Below are positions 30,450 through 40,537 of a DNA stretch of 64,000 nt, piece by piece. Numbering within the stretch: the first letter of the stretch is position 1; each line of letters opens with the position of its first letter. A program made the translations under genes and the position numbers. A model generated the notes under the pieces. It saw only the letters and a list, made by a program, of their open reading frames with translations, was not told the DNA's origin and made no database searches. The stretch comes from Lunularia cruciata (taxonomy: Eukaryota; Streptophyta; Marchantiopsida; Lunulariales; Lunulariaceae): contig OX419758.1 in the NCBI GenBank assembly GCA_948567375.1, positions 11,909,001 through 11,973,000 on the forward strand, read 5' to 3'.

Positions 30450-33210
30450 GTATGTCTTCCACTCCTAAAATAGTTACAAAGGATACTTGGGAGCTAAATT
30501 TTGGACCCAAGCTTACACGAGAGGAAAGATGGGGAGTTTGGAGGTTCATAGGAAGCTATTTGAGTTGGTTTGCCTTTAATATGAAGGATTTTGGTGCTCT
30601 AAAGTGATTTACTATTCAGATTAAGCAACTAGCAATATACCAATTTTCTGACATCCCTATTGAGATAGTGACATGGAGAGAGCATTGATTTAGAGCCGGA
30701 GTAGAGATCTTTTTGAGGCTAGTTTGGTGGAGATTTCACATGGAGAGTATGCATCAACTACAATGATGCTGCCCAAGAAGGATATGCATGGCAACTACAC
30801 AGATAGGCAGATGCATGGAGATTACCATCCTATCAACCAACAAACTATGGCTAATTGGTATACCATGCCTACATTGGAGGAGATCTTTGATGCAATTGGG
30901 CATGCAAAGGTCTTTAGCACTTTGGATCTTCAAGCAGGATATCATCAGTTGCTGATCAAAGTGTGGGATAAGTCCAAGATATCATTTTGGGTTATTGATC
31001 CTCACGATAAGGATATGTTATATCATTGGAAGTTCTTACCATTTGGGGTAAAGAACACTCTCTGAGTTCCAAAGGGTCGTAGACATGATCTTAGCTAGAT
31101 TGGATTTTGCTTAGTGTTTTATTGATGATATTTTGGTCTATAGCATTACTATGGAGGAGCATGAGAGACATTTGTTGGAGGTGTTTGAGAGATTGAGATC
31201 TCATGGACTCAAATTAGATCATGGGAAGTGTAGGTTCTTCCATGAGCAGGTTGAGTATTTAGGTCACACTTAGAGGACTTGGTGTTCAACAAGCTAAGGT
31301 GGAGGCTATTGCACATATTCTTCAACCTATAGATGTTAGTAGAGTGCGAGCATTCCTTAGGTTGGTAAACTTCTATCACAGTTATGTTAGAGGATTTAGT
31401 GCCATTGCCAAAGCCTTGACAAAGCTGAAAATACTTACACAAGAGTGGTGTTGGGGAGATGAGCAGGACAGAGCTTTGGTAGAGCTTAATGAGAGGTTGG
31501 CATCTACTCCTATTTTGAGGAGACCAATCAGAGGAAAACCATTTCAAGTTCACTTTGATTGGAGTATGTTGGACCTTGGAGCAAAGCTCACCCAACATGA
31601 TGATGAGGGGAAGGAGTTTCTGGTGGCCTATGCTAGTCACTCCAACAATTTAGCAAAGGCAAAGTATAGTTCAAAAGAGGGAGAATGCTTGGTAGTTGTA
31701 TGAGCACTAGCACATTTTTGCATTACCTATTTGGTAACCCCTTTACTCTCATCATTGATCATCATCCATTGAAGTAGTTGATAGAACATGACAAGCCTTT
31801 CAGGAAGCTTGCATGATGGACTCTCATTTTACAAGAGTATGATGTCATAGTTATTCATAAACCTAGAGTGGTGAACTATGATGCAAATGGGTTGAGTAGA
31901 AACCCATGTCCAAGCTAAGAAGATTAGATTAGAGCATGTTGGCATGGCAAGACAGATGAGGAGATGATGTGAGGTTGGCATGCATTTTCCTTTCTCAATA
32001 TATTTTTTAAGGCTTTGGTGGTATCTCTCCAAGTGCATATAGGAGGAGTTATTGAGGCTTCACAGATCAAAAGAGTGGAGATAGTGGTACAATTCAACAA
32101 GATATTCATGATAATGTCTTAGTGATAGAATATCTTTGAATTGGTGTTGTGGGTAGTACAGTTGGGGCCAAGGAGAGAAACCATGTTCTTTAGCAAGCCT
32201 GATGGTTCAAATTGGAGGGCAGACACCTTCTTTGTGTATGGGAGGATGGTAGAGGGAGAGTAGTACCACTTCCATCTTAGAGACCACAGTTGGTCCGTCA
32301 TGTTCATGAGGAGCTAGGACATTTTAGAGTAAAGCATACATATAGTTTACTCCTCAATCATTTTTGGTGGCACAGTATGCAAACTAATGTATAGTAGCTT
32401 GTTGCAAGATGTGTGGTTTTGGATCAAGTTAGAGCATCATTTAATGCTCCTATGCCATAGTTACACCCATTATCTACTATGGGATTATTGTTGGATTTTG
32501 GACTTTGTTGGACCTTTACCATTGATTGTGAGACATCATTGGTACATTTTGGTGATGGTGGAGCACTTCTCCAAGTGGATTGAGTTGGTATCACTTCTTG
32601 ACAAGTCTAGTGAAAGGATGGTTTACTCATTCTTGGATTGGCTTCTAAGTCATTTTGGTGCACCAATTGAGGTTTTGACTAATCAAGGTATAAAGTTCTT
32701 GAAGGAGTTTCAAGCCTTGTGTGACAAGAGTTTGATTGATCATTGTACTACCTCCTAAGATCACCTTGAGGTAGATGGTTAAGCAGAGAGAATGGTTCAG
32801 ACAATGAAGAGAGGATTGCAAAAGTATAGTTTGTAGAGAGGCCACTTGGGAGATTGGGATCTCCAACTACCTTGGTTGGCCATGGGCCATTGGTTAAGCC
32901 GATAAGCCTCCCCAACATCCTCCTCTCCTTACCTTCTACTCTATAGATGAGATCCAGATTTACATGTAGTCATTCATCAAGATGCTACTATAGTGTTGGA
33001 CTTGGATGATCCAAATGTATGGATGAGTGCATGTTCTCAATGGGCATAGATCTTTCAGAGATTGATACCAATGGCCTTTGAGAACTTGGTGATTTCTCAA
33101 CTTAGAATACCTTATGCTATGCTACCATTTTAGTAGGATATTATATACTCTCTATCCATCAATTTCATTTATTTGACTCTATATATCTATAACAAATAGC
33201 ATTGACGACA
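30450..33210 (+). pseudogene. pol: E5 RT, RNase H and integrase
   Basis: Plus-strand frames give a typical gypsy order. The pre-RT segment is FGPKLTREERWGVWRF (about 30,500). RT follows with GEYASTTMMLPKKD, FSTLDLQAGYHQLLI and WKFLPFGVKN, then CFIDDILVYS (about 31,117-31,146). RNase H has PFQVHFDWSMLDLGAKL and VAYASHSNN, ending RVVNYDANGLSRN near 31,905. The integrase finger is HVHEELGHF...ARCVV (about 32,300-32,415) and the core starts ILDFVGPLPL at about 32,490. The second catalytic Asp is changed to Asn (VLTNQGIKF). A stop sits just before AERMVQTMKR near 32,780. Many TGA/TAG stops interrupt it. It is not functional. Confidence 0.85.
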
Positions 33211-33211
33211 C

Positions 33212-33538
33212 TTGATGTTTCTACGAGCTGCATTTATCTTGAGAGTGGGTGAGGTTTTTCCATTTGGGGTCCTTGTGTTGGAAGGATGTTATGAAGTTAT
33301 TTGGAAGAATCATGTGCACAATTGTGCACCATGCCACCTTCTAAACATTGATGGTACTATGGATCCAAGCTTAACATTTGTACATGTAGGCTTACAATGT
33401 ATGTTATGTAGCTCTTTTGGTGGAGTTGCTACTATATTAGAGTGTCATAACTGTTTGAGAGGATGGCATATGGCATGTATGACTTCTCCCCTCATGGTGG
33501 TTTCTCAAGGACAGTGGTTATGTCATAGATGTACTTGA
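33212..33538 (+). pseudogene. E5 integrase C-terminus with PHD finger
   Basis: An open frame of 108 codons follows the integrase core. It contains VLEGCYEVIWKNHVHNCAPC, then a complete C4HC3 pattern from 33,398 to the stop. CMLC is followed after 11 residues by CHNC, after 4 by H, then MAC, and after 14 residues CHRC. This is a PHD-type zinc finger, a fold that usually reads histone H3 tails. It takes the position where chromoviruses carry a chromodomain. The same domain ends the integrase of relic P (46,720-46,960), so it is a family feature and not a chance fusion. The frame itself is open, though the upstream integrase is broken. Confidence 0.75.
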
Positions 33539-33709
33539 CTTATAAGTAGTTCATCCTTTATATGGTATAGTTTGCAAACAAGCAACAAATGATGGGGCTC
33601 TATAGCACATGGCCTCCTGATCTTTTGCCCACCATAGGGTCATACCATATACTTAGAGTAGATGGTTATCTGGAGTTAGAGGGACCTAACCACCAGCTAG
33701 GGAGACAAT
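33539..33709 (+). other. E5 3' untranslated region and polypurine tract
   Basis: About 170 bp between the PHD stop and the LTR. It ends with AGCTAGGGAGACAAT, a decayed purine-rich tract. Relic P has AGGGGGGCGAT at the same place (46,556-46,566 inverted), which is closer to a standard plus-strand primer. Confidence 0.5.
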
Positions 33710-34258
33710 TGTGGCACTTTAGAGTCCATGTATGACTTATGTGTGAGTTGTGCTTCTATAGTGTGTGATGTTGACAACAATGTATGTTGTGTAGCAATGT
33801 ATATATGCAAGACAACTATCATGCCATTTGTAGCATCCCACCTAGATTGCTCAAACTTGGAGTAATAGTGTTGGTAGTCAAGAGTATTTTGGTAGTTACT
33901 CATAGACTACTTGTTGATGGTCAGATTTTGTGTTCAGTGTATTGACTACATGGTAGGACCCACCGTCACTTAGCACCATTCACACCTGTTGGATGTGCCA
34001 TCAGTGAGACCATTAAGGTTGGAGACCATGGGGTATACTTTTGAAGTGCAGCTCCAAAGAGCTCACTTCTTTGATGTTGAGCCTTCAAGTTCATAGCTAT
34101 GGTGGACAGAGGCCGGCAAGCGTCACCTAGATTCTCTTAGCTCTAGTGGATGTGGCTTGATTGTAATCAATACCCAATTATTGGCAGATTATTGAGTGAT
34201 AGATGAAGTACTGATCTAATTGATTGTGATTCAAGTTGTGTAAAATTTTTTATTAGTA
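33710..34258 (+). repeat. E5 3' LTR
   Basis: Begins TGTGGCACTTTAGAGTCC after the purine tract. It is collinear with the interrupted LTR of relic P and, in its last two thirds, with the truncated LTR at 7,404-7,757. The end is set by comparison near 34,258. Confidence 0.7.
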
Positions 34259-34358
34259 TGGTAATTTAGAGTCCATGTATGACTTATGCATGAGTTATGC
34301 TTATATAGTGTGTAATGTTAACAAGAATGTATGTTGTGTAGCAATGTATATATGCATG
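34259..34358 (+). repeat. First ~100 bp of the same LTR, directly after the E5 3' LTR
   Basis: TGGTAATTTAGAGTCCATGT onward repeats the first ~100 bp of the LTR at 33,710 and stops after GCAATGTATATATGCA. The same LTR-end/LTR-start junction occurs at 38,191/38,192 in relic P. Confidence 0.7.
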
Positions 34359-34379
34359 ATAGAGCTCCTCACCCTTCTC

Positions 34380-37060
34380 AATTGTAGTATTTCTGAACAT
34401 GCCATCCATTCACTTGAGTGGCAAGTAGATTTCCTTCTAGGTCAGCCAACTGCAACTATCCATTCTTGTATAGTCTCTCCATGCAATATGTTGCCATCCA
34501 ACAAAGATGTAACTTCCGATGGAAGAACTTGTGTGTACTATCATATAGCAACCAACTCTCCTTCTATGGCTTTGATAGGTTGTACCTTCTGATTATTAAC
34601 TTCTTTTCATTTCATCTTGACTTCTAGTGTGTAGTTTAATGACTCATCTCTTTTCTTCTCCAAGAACATTAGTTCCCAAATTTAGACTTCACTCTTCATT
34701 CATTCATTCCTTTGATAGGATCCTGAAGATGGGAATCTCAAATTTGAATAGTAATATGGGATGGAACCCATAGGTGAGAAAGAAAGGAATCTGCCTTGTG
34801 GTAATTTTCCATGTAGTGGAATATGCCCATAGGGCCATTGGCAATTTGGTATCCTAGCTGTATGCATAATCCATTGTTGCTTTGTTAATTATTTTACGTA
34901 GCAATCCATTGGCCTTCTCTGGCAATCCATTTGTCTTTGGATTGTAGGGAGTGGTTTTTTTATGTATACTTTGAAAATATTGGGTGAGAGATCCTACTAC
35001 CTTGTTCAAGAAATGAACACCCTGATCACTCACTAACACTAGTGGACATCCATATCAAGAAATGATGGTTTTGAAGAAGAACTCTACAACTATGTCCGCA
35101 TCATCCTACATGGTAGCTTCTTCTTCTACCATTTTTGTGGTGTAGTTAGTATAAACTAGCATGTATCTCTTCCTTGTAGTTTTTGTGGGAGGTTCTATGG
35201 GCCCTACAAAATTGATCCCCTATTTCTCAAATGGAGTGAGAGGAAGTATGGGTCTGAAATGCCACTAGGAAGAAAGTGTTGGTCAGTCCATTTTTTGGCA
35301 TGTATTGCACCATTCGATGAATTTGTGCACATGCTTGTACATTGTCTGCCACTAGTATCTTGTTGTTACAATTTTAGTCATTGGGTTTTTCAAGGCAAAG
35401 TGTCCTCTTGTGGTTTCCATGTGTATGGCATGTATCACTCCACCTACTTTGTATGATTCTAAGAAATGCTAAAGAACCTCATTGGCCCCTAATTTGAATA
35501 AAGTAGTTCCCTTCAACTGGTATAGTCCCATTTTGTGGAGAAAGCCAATCCTTCTAAACATTGCAATGTGTGGAGATATTGCAACTCAGAAGAGTATCTT
35601 GTTGGCTTTATTGTCAAAATATGGACACCTCCTACCTAGTAGGTAGTGACAAAATTTCTTATAGGTATATACTATCCCAAGGGCTTCCATCTTTGTAGAG
35701 GTGTACTTTCAGTCTGCCTCTAAAAATTGCTGATTGGCATAGTATACGGGGTAGTCTTCTTGTTCTTGGTCTTGTTCTTCTGAAATAAGGATTCCACTAA
35801 TAGTCACTTAGAAGCTATCCACATACACATGGAAAGTGTTTCCCCGATTAGGTGCTTGCATTAGAGCTTCCACCAACTTGTCTTTTAGGACAACAAAGGT
35901 ATCCTCCTATGCCTTCATCCAAATATAATTGTTGGCCTTCTTTAATAGTTTGGTTAGGGGTGCCATTGCACTACATAGTTGGGGAATAATCTCTTGTAAT
36001 AGTTTATGTGGTCTAGAAAGGCTTGTAGGTCACGCAAGGTATTGGGTGCTTTGAAGGATTGGATAAATTTTACCTCTACAATTCCTCCACCTAAATTCCT
36101 TTGCTGGAAACACAATGTCCAAAAAGAATATCTTTTGTCATGACAGAGAAGTGCTTCTAGAGATGTAACAATAATCCAAGTTTTTACATCTTTCAAATGT
36201 CTAGAAGAGAAATGAGAGATGATCCTTTCTTTTTCCAAAAACACAAAATTAATTGATGAAGACCTCTAGGAATTTCCAAATTAGTCTTTGAAGATGGTAG
36301 TCATCATTTGCTGAAAGGTTGGGGGCACATTGCACAACCAAAAGGGTATCCAATTGTAAGCATTTGTTCCTAAGTTGGGGGTGAAGGAATTCTTGTCCCT
36401 ATCTTCTTCTTCTTGAATGGAAACCTGATTATATCTTGAAAAAGAAACTATAACATTCATGCACTAAGACTTGGTCTAAGATTGCATCTGAGAAAGGTAA
36501 AGGGTGGTGATGTTCCTTCATGGCTCTACTGAACTTATGAGAATCGTGAGACACTCTTATCCTCTGTATCTTCTTCTTGGGTACTTCTTTAATTAGAGAC
36601 ACCAATTCACTACTTAGCATTGGAAAGATGATGCCAATGTTGAGATACTTATAGATTCCTTTCTTAACCAACAACAAGTATTGAGGATTTAGTTGTTATT
36701 GATGTTGTTGGACATGAACTGATCCTCTCTCTTGGTTGATATGGTGTTCTCCAATGTCTAGGAATCCCAAGCATTTGCTCAATCTTCTAGGTAAAGATGT
36801 CTTGATACTCCCAAAAGAGGCCATCATAGTCTACCAATTCCTCTTCTCACATGAACTTGGAAATCTTGAGTGATTTCCCTTTTTTGATTTGCACATTTTG
36901 GCAATCAATTGGGTGGACCATGCCTTCAATGTGACTAATGAGGCTGATTCCCAAGTGTGCAAAATTTTTGTCCCCAACTTCAGAACAATTGTTGCCTTTG
37001 GCTTAAAGCTCAATTTTGTAACACTCTAAGTAGTTCACTTCACCTTGTTTTGATGAGCCT
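34380..37060 (-). pseudogene. E6: Ty3/gypsy pol relic
   Basis: On the minus strand the end of a protease and RT leader lies at about 37,050-36,700. RT blocks include VPKKKIQRIRVSHDSHKFSR and the decayed GLCNVPPTFQQM area near 36,320. A post-RT segment has LRDLQAFLDHINYYKR near 36,010. RNase H is at about 35,900-35,640. The integrase core has VSDQGVHFLNKVVG and TTPYNPKTNGLPEKANG (35,039-34,900), and a C-terminal tail runs to about 34,380. Stops are frequent and no intact LTRs are visible. It is a different lineage from E1, E4 and E5 judging by these motifs. Confidence 0.75.
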
Positions 37061-37309
37061 TAGGCCTGCTCCAAGGTTCCTTTCATGTACACTTCATTTG
37101 AAGATAAGGTTTTTCCAAGGTGAGGAACTTTCTTCCAAAACACCATCATAGATTTTGCTCTAGTGGAGTTGGGGTTCAGGAAATGTTATTTGTGCTGGTA
37201 TCACTCATCCATTACCCTTGTCCTATACAACGAGGATCTAAGTGCAATGCCTTAAAGCAATCCAAGCCAATTAGGTATACAAACAAGAATGCAAGCACAA
37301 AAAGAATCC
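37061..37309. other. Stretch between relics, nothing identified
   Basis: AT-rich sequence with no motif I can name. It may be further E6 sequence upstream of its protease. Confidence 0.25.
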
Positions 37310-37623
37310 AATTACCTAGCAAGGAAGGAAACTCCAAATGCCTAGCAAGAGCTTGGGCTTTGATATTCATAAAAAGCAAACAAGGCTCTTGAGAAGCTTC
37401 TTAAAGCCATCTTCTTGGAGTGCAAGCAAAGCTACCTTGGAAGCCTCTCAAGAAGCTTCCTTCTAGAAGCTATCTACTTGGCATGCAAGGTAAGCTAGTT
37501 GGAAACTTCAAACTCTTGGATAGCCGTTTGAGCAATCTAGAGATGAGCAAAAGACTCCCATGTGGCATCATGAAGAGGATACCCTTTCCAAAGGACCTTG
37601 TACTCAATATGTCACTAGCGGCA
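37310..37623 (-). repeat. Relic of the E4 family (LTR and chromodomain piece)
   Basis: 37,310-37,500 matches the E4 LTR, with GAAGCTTCCTTCTAGAAGCT-type motifs. 37,560-37,610 matches the E4 chromodomain coding strand (GGATACCCTTTCCAAAGGAC). About 60 bp of other sequence separates the two and much of the LTR is missing. It shows an older insertion of the E4 family in the window. Confidence 0.65.
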
Positions 37624-38081
37624 TGTAACACCCATTTGTGCATATATGTACTAGTGTGATATTTAGTTTGGTATTACTAGTACTTGAGAGATATTATTTA
37701 TACAAAGATAAAGAGCTCATTGATCATGATTAGCTAAAGTTAGTCATAGCTAAGATAGTTGGGACCTTACTTTAGAGGAACTAGAAAAGATGAGCATCAC
37801 TATTTTGGATTTTAGTGTGTTGACTTGGTATTATTCCTAAGTGTTTGGCTTTGAGGAAAAAGTTGAGAATTCTTGGGCCCGCAAGCCTTTGTGTTTTAGA
37901 TTCTTCTATAGCCCAAGGATAGCCCATGTGAAGGAATCCTTGACTTAGTGGTTTGATCAAGATAAGAAGATCATATGCTTAGTGGAATATGCCCATGTGG
38001 ATGGATATTCCTTTATATTTTTTGACTTTACTTGACTTTTAGCCTAGTAACTTGAGTTATTCCAGTAGTTAATAATTTTGG
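37624..38081 (+). repeat. Truncated old LTR of the E1 family
   Basis: Starts TGTAACACCCATTTGTGCAT and follows the E1 LTR for about 455 bp, with many mismatches, to TAATAATTTTGGTCC. The last ~220 bp including the TATA region are missing. It keeps the segment AGATCATATGCTTAGTGGAA, which is deleted in E1, E2 and E3. Confidence 0.8.
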
Positions 38082-38094
38082 TCCATTATCGTGT

Positions 38095-38191
38095 ATATGT
38101 ACACTGCTACACAAGATACATTGCTGTCAACATCATACACTATAGAAGCACAACTCACACATAAGTCATACATAGACTCTAAAGTGCCACA
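38095..38191 (-). repeat. First ~100 bp of the P/E5-type LTR
   Basis: Inverted copy of the LTR start, ending GACTCTAAAGTGCCACA at 38,191. It lies next to the LTR end of relic P. Confidence 0.65.
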
Positions 38192-38289
38192 ATAATCAGA
38201 TTGTTTAACACTCTCAACTCAACTCAACTCAGATCAGTACTTGATATGTCATTCTATAAACTGCCAACAACTAGGCACTGATTACAGTA
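38192..38289 (-). repeat. End of relic P's 3' LTR, left of E2
   Basis: Contains GCCAACAACTAGGCACTGAT, the inverse of GCCTAGTTGTTGGC in the E5 5' LTR. The LTR resumes at 46,092 beyond E2. At the break, ATTACAGTA joins AGTCAAGCC, which reconstructs the order in the E5 LTR and shows E2 split this LTR. Confidence 0.75.
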
Positions 38290-38968
38290 TGTAACACCCA
38301 TTTGTGCATGTGTGTGGTATTGTGATATTTAGCTTGGTATTACAAGTACTTAAGAGATATTATTTATATAGAGATAAAGGATGGTTCTATATTAGTCATG
38401 GTTAGCTAAAGTTAGTCATAGCTAAGATAGATGGGACCTTACTTTAGAGGAAGTAGAAAAGATGAGCACCACTATTTTGGATTTTAGTGTGTTGACTTGG
38501 TATTATTCCTAGGTGTTTGGCTTTGGGGAAAGAGTTGAGAACTCTTGGGCCCGCAAGCCTTTTTGTTTTGGATTCTTCTTTAGTCCAAGGATAGCCCATG
38601 TGAAGGAATCCTTGCTTTAGTGGTTGGGTCAAGATAAGGGGAATATGCCCATGTGAATGGATATTCCTTTCTACTTTTTGACTTTACTTGACTTTTAGTC
38701 TAGTAACTTGAGTTACTACGGTAAATAGTAACTTTGGTACGTAACTATTTCACAAGTATATAAACAAGGGGTGAGGAGGTACTCATCATCCTTTCATTTG
38801 CAACTATCTCTCTCTCATTGAGTTCTCTAGTGAGCAATGTCTTGAGTCTTGGAGTGTTAGCCTTGGAGGAGTATGATGGAGTTGGGGTTCCTTGCCTTCT
38901 TAGTCCATGGTGCGCTACCATAATAGCCATCAGAGGTTCATCCTGAGTGAGAGACAGGCCGGCTCACA
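38290..38968 (+). repeat. E2 5' LTR
   Basis: 679 bp. It shares GGTAAATAGTAAC and AAGGGGTGAGG with its own 3' LTR, while E1 has GGTAATTAGTAAC and AAGGAGTGAGG. This confirms that the two LTRs were made from one template. Confidence 0.95.
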
Positions 38969-39009
38969 TTTTTGGTTCCGTTGCCGGGACCTCTCTAGAA
39001 GGCAAGATA

Positions 39010-39180
39010 ATGTTCCGCGTCCAATTCTACATTAGGCAGAAGGAGGCTATGAGAGCTCACTTGGAGAGAACATTAGGAGAGGAGAGGGCTGAACTTATGT
39101 TAGAGAACCAAGATCCATTTGTATACCCTGTAGTTCATTATGATGTCTTTGAGGTGATTTTGTACATCTTGTACACATGA
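39010..39180 (+). CDS. E2 short ORF a
   Basis: Same as the E1 ORF at 11,961-12,131, with one change (EERAEL for EESAEL). Intact 56-codon frame directly after the primer-binding site. Confidence 0.45.
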   Translation: MFRVQFYIRQKEAMRAHLERTLGEERAELMLENQDPFVYPVVHYDVFEVILYILYT

Positions 39181-39804
39181 GAGGAATTGGAGAGATTGTG
39201 TGAGGTGGATTGCAGATTTTGGGGATTAAGGTGATTTTGGGCAAAATCTCAAGTTTGAGATCTGGACTTGAGATTTCTACACATGATAGCTTGGGTTATC
39301 TTTCAGTTAGCACACTTGAAATTATTGAGAGAGCTTCTATGCGCACTGGGCTAGAATTTTTGAAAGTTGATAGGGTAAAGTGCTCCCGCAACTGCATGCT
39401 CTCTGGAAAATTGTACAGAGTCTGCCATTTCTTCAATTTTTAGTGAATTGTCCTGAACATTTCCAAGAAAATTAAGTGCATTGTATCCTACCTGCTGCCA
39501 CAAAAAGTAGAGAGAGATCGTTTTTGCGCAGGGCGTTATGAGTTTTTGAAGTGAGGGGGGTGGTTTTCAGACCAAATCTGAAATATGGGTGCTGAATAGA
39601 AAGGTGTCTAGGCCAAATGGCTCAATGAAAAGATCTGAAATTTTGCAGGGAGGGACGCCCTGGAGTTGTGATCAAGTGTGCAAAATTTCAGAGGACTGTG
39701 ACATATTGGTTGGGAGATTTGAATGACATTGTGAGGAAGGGTCAATTCTGCAGAGTGGAGATCTCATGCATGAGAAGTTTGAGATCAACAAAAAGCATGT
39801 TTGA

Positions 39805-40302
39805 GTGTTTAGATTCATCTTGGGGAACATGGAGAGTCATCAAGAGTGGAAATTGAGATTATGCAAGGTTCCCCAAGGGTTTGAGGTGATTGTAGGGGTG
39901 GATTTGAGGAAAAGAGAGTTTACAATAGAATTTGAAGAGAGTGTTGAGAGGATCCAAAAACCTACACCACTTGGAGGAAAGAGTGAGTCTAAGTGCTTTC
40001 TATGTGGAGAGAAGGGACATAAGGCAAGTTCATGTCCATTGACCTTTGAGAGCAAGAGATTGAGGGAAAGGAGAGGCTTACTTGACTTGGGTTTGCATGT
40101 TGGACCTTCTTCACCAAGATTGGGAGGGAGAAGATCTAAGACCAAAGAGTTGTGTGAGGTTTGTGGAGTTGAAGGACTTCCAAAAGGACATGAGTGTAGT
40201 GGAGTAAAAGCACTTTTGGAAACTTTGGTGAAAGATCTTGGAGAGAGTCTTAGTACAGCTACAGAAATACTACCACCTTCATCAGCTAGTTCTCAAGATT
40301 AG
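39805..40302 (+). CDS. E2 ORF b, zinc-knuckle accessory protein
   Basis: 165 aa, almost identical to E1 ORF b. Differences are near the N-terminus (ILGNMESH for IFGNMEGH). Both cysteine/histidine clusters are complete. Confidence 0.65.
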   Translation: MFRFILGNMESHQEWKLRLCKVPQGFEVIVGVDLRKREFTIEFEESVERIQKPTPLGGKSESKCFLCGEKGHKASSCPLTFESKRLRERRGLLDLGLHVGPSSPRLGGRRSKTKELCEVCGVEGLPKGHECSGVKALLETLVKDLGESLSTATEILPPSSASSQD

Positions 40303-40304
40303 TG

Positions 40305-40469
40305 ATGGAGATAATCTTTCAACTTATGGATAAACTATCCATGAGAGTTAGATTAATATGCACTCTAGGATTTGATGTTGCTATAGAAATCTTGGAGCAA
40401 CCTGAACCTTTTGTGTTCCCTAGAGTGGATTATTCTCAGATGGTGTTAGTCATGTATTTACTCTATTAG
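40305..40469 (+). CDS. E2 short ORF c
   Basis: 54 codons following ORF b by three bases. It differs from E1 in the tail (VMYLLY for VMYILY). The related-pair arrangement with ORF a is the same as in E1. Confidence 0.45.
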   Translation: MEIIFQLMDKLSMRVRLICTLGFDVAIEILEQPEPFVFPRVDYSQMVLVMYLLY

Positions 40470-40537
40470 TAATAGAGTGAGAGAAAAGAAAAGAGAAAAA
40501 AAAAATTAAGAGAAAAGAAAGATAGTGAGGGGTTAAG

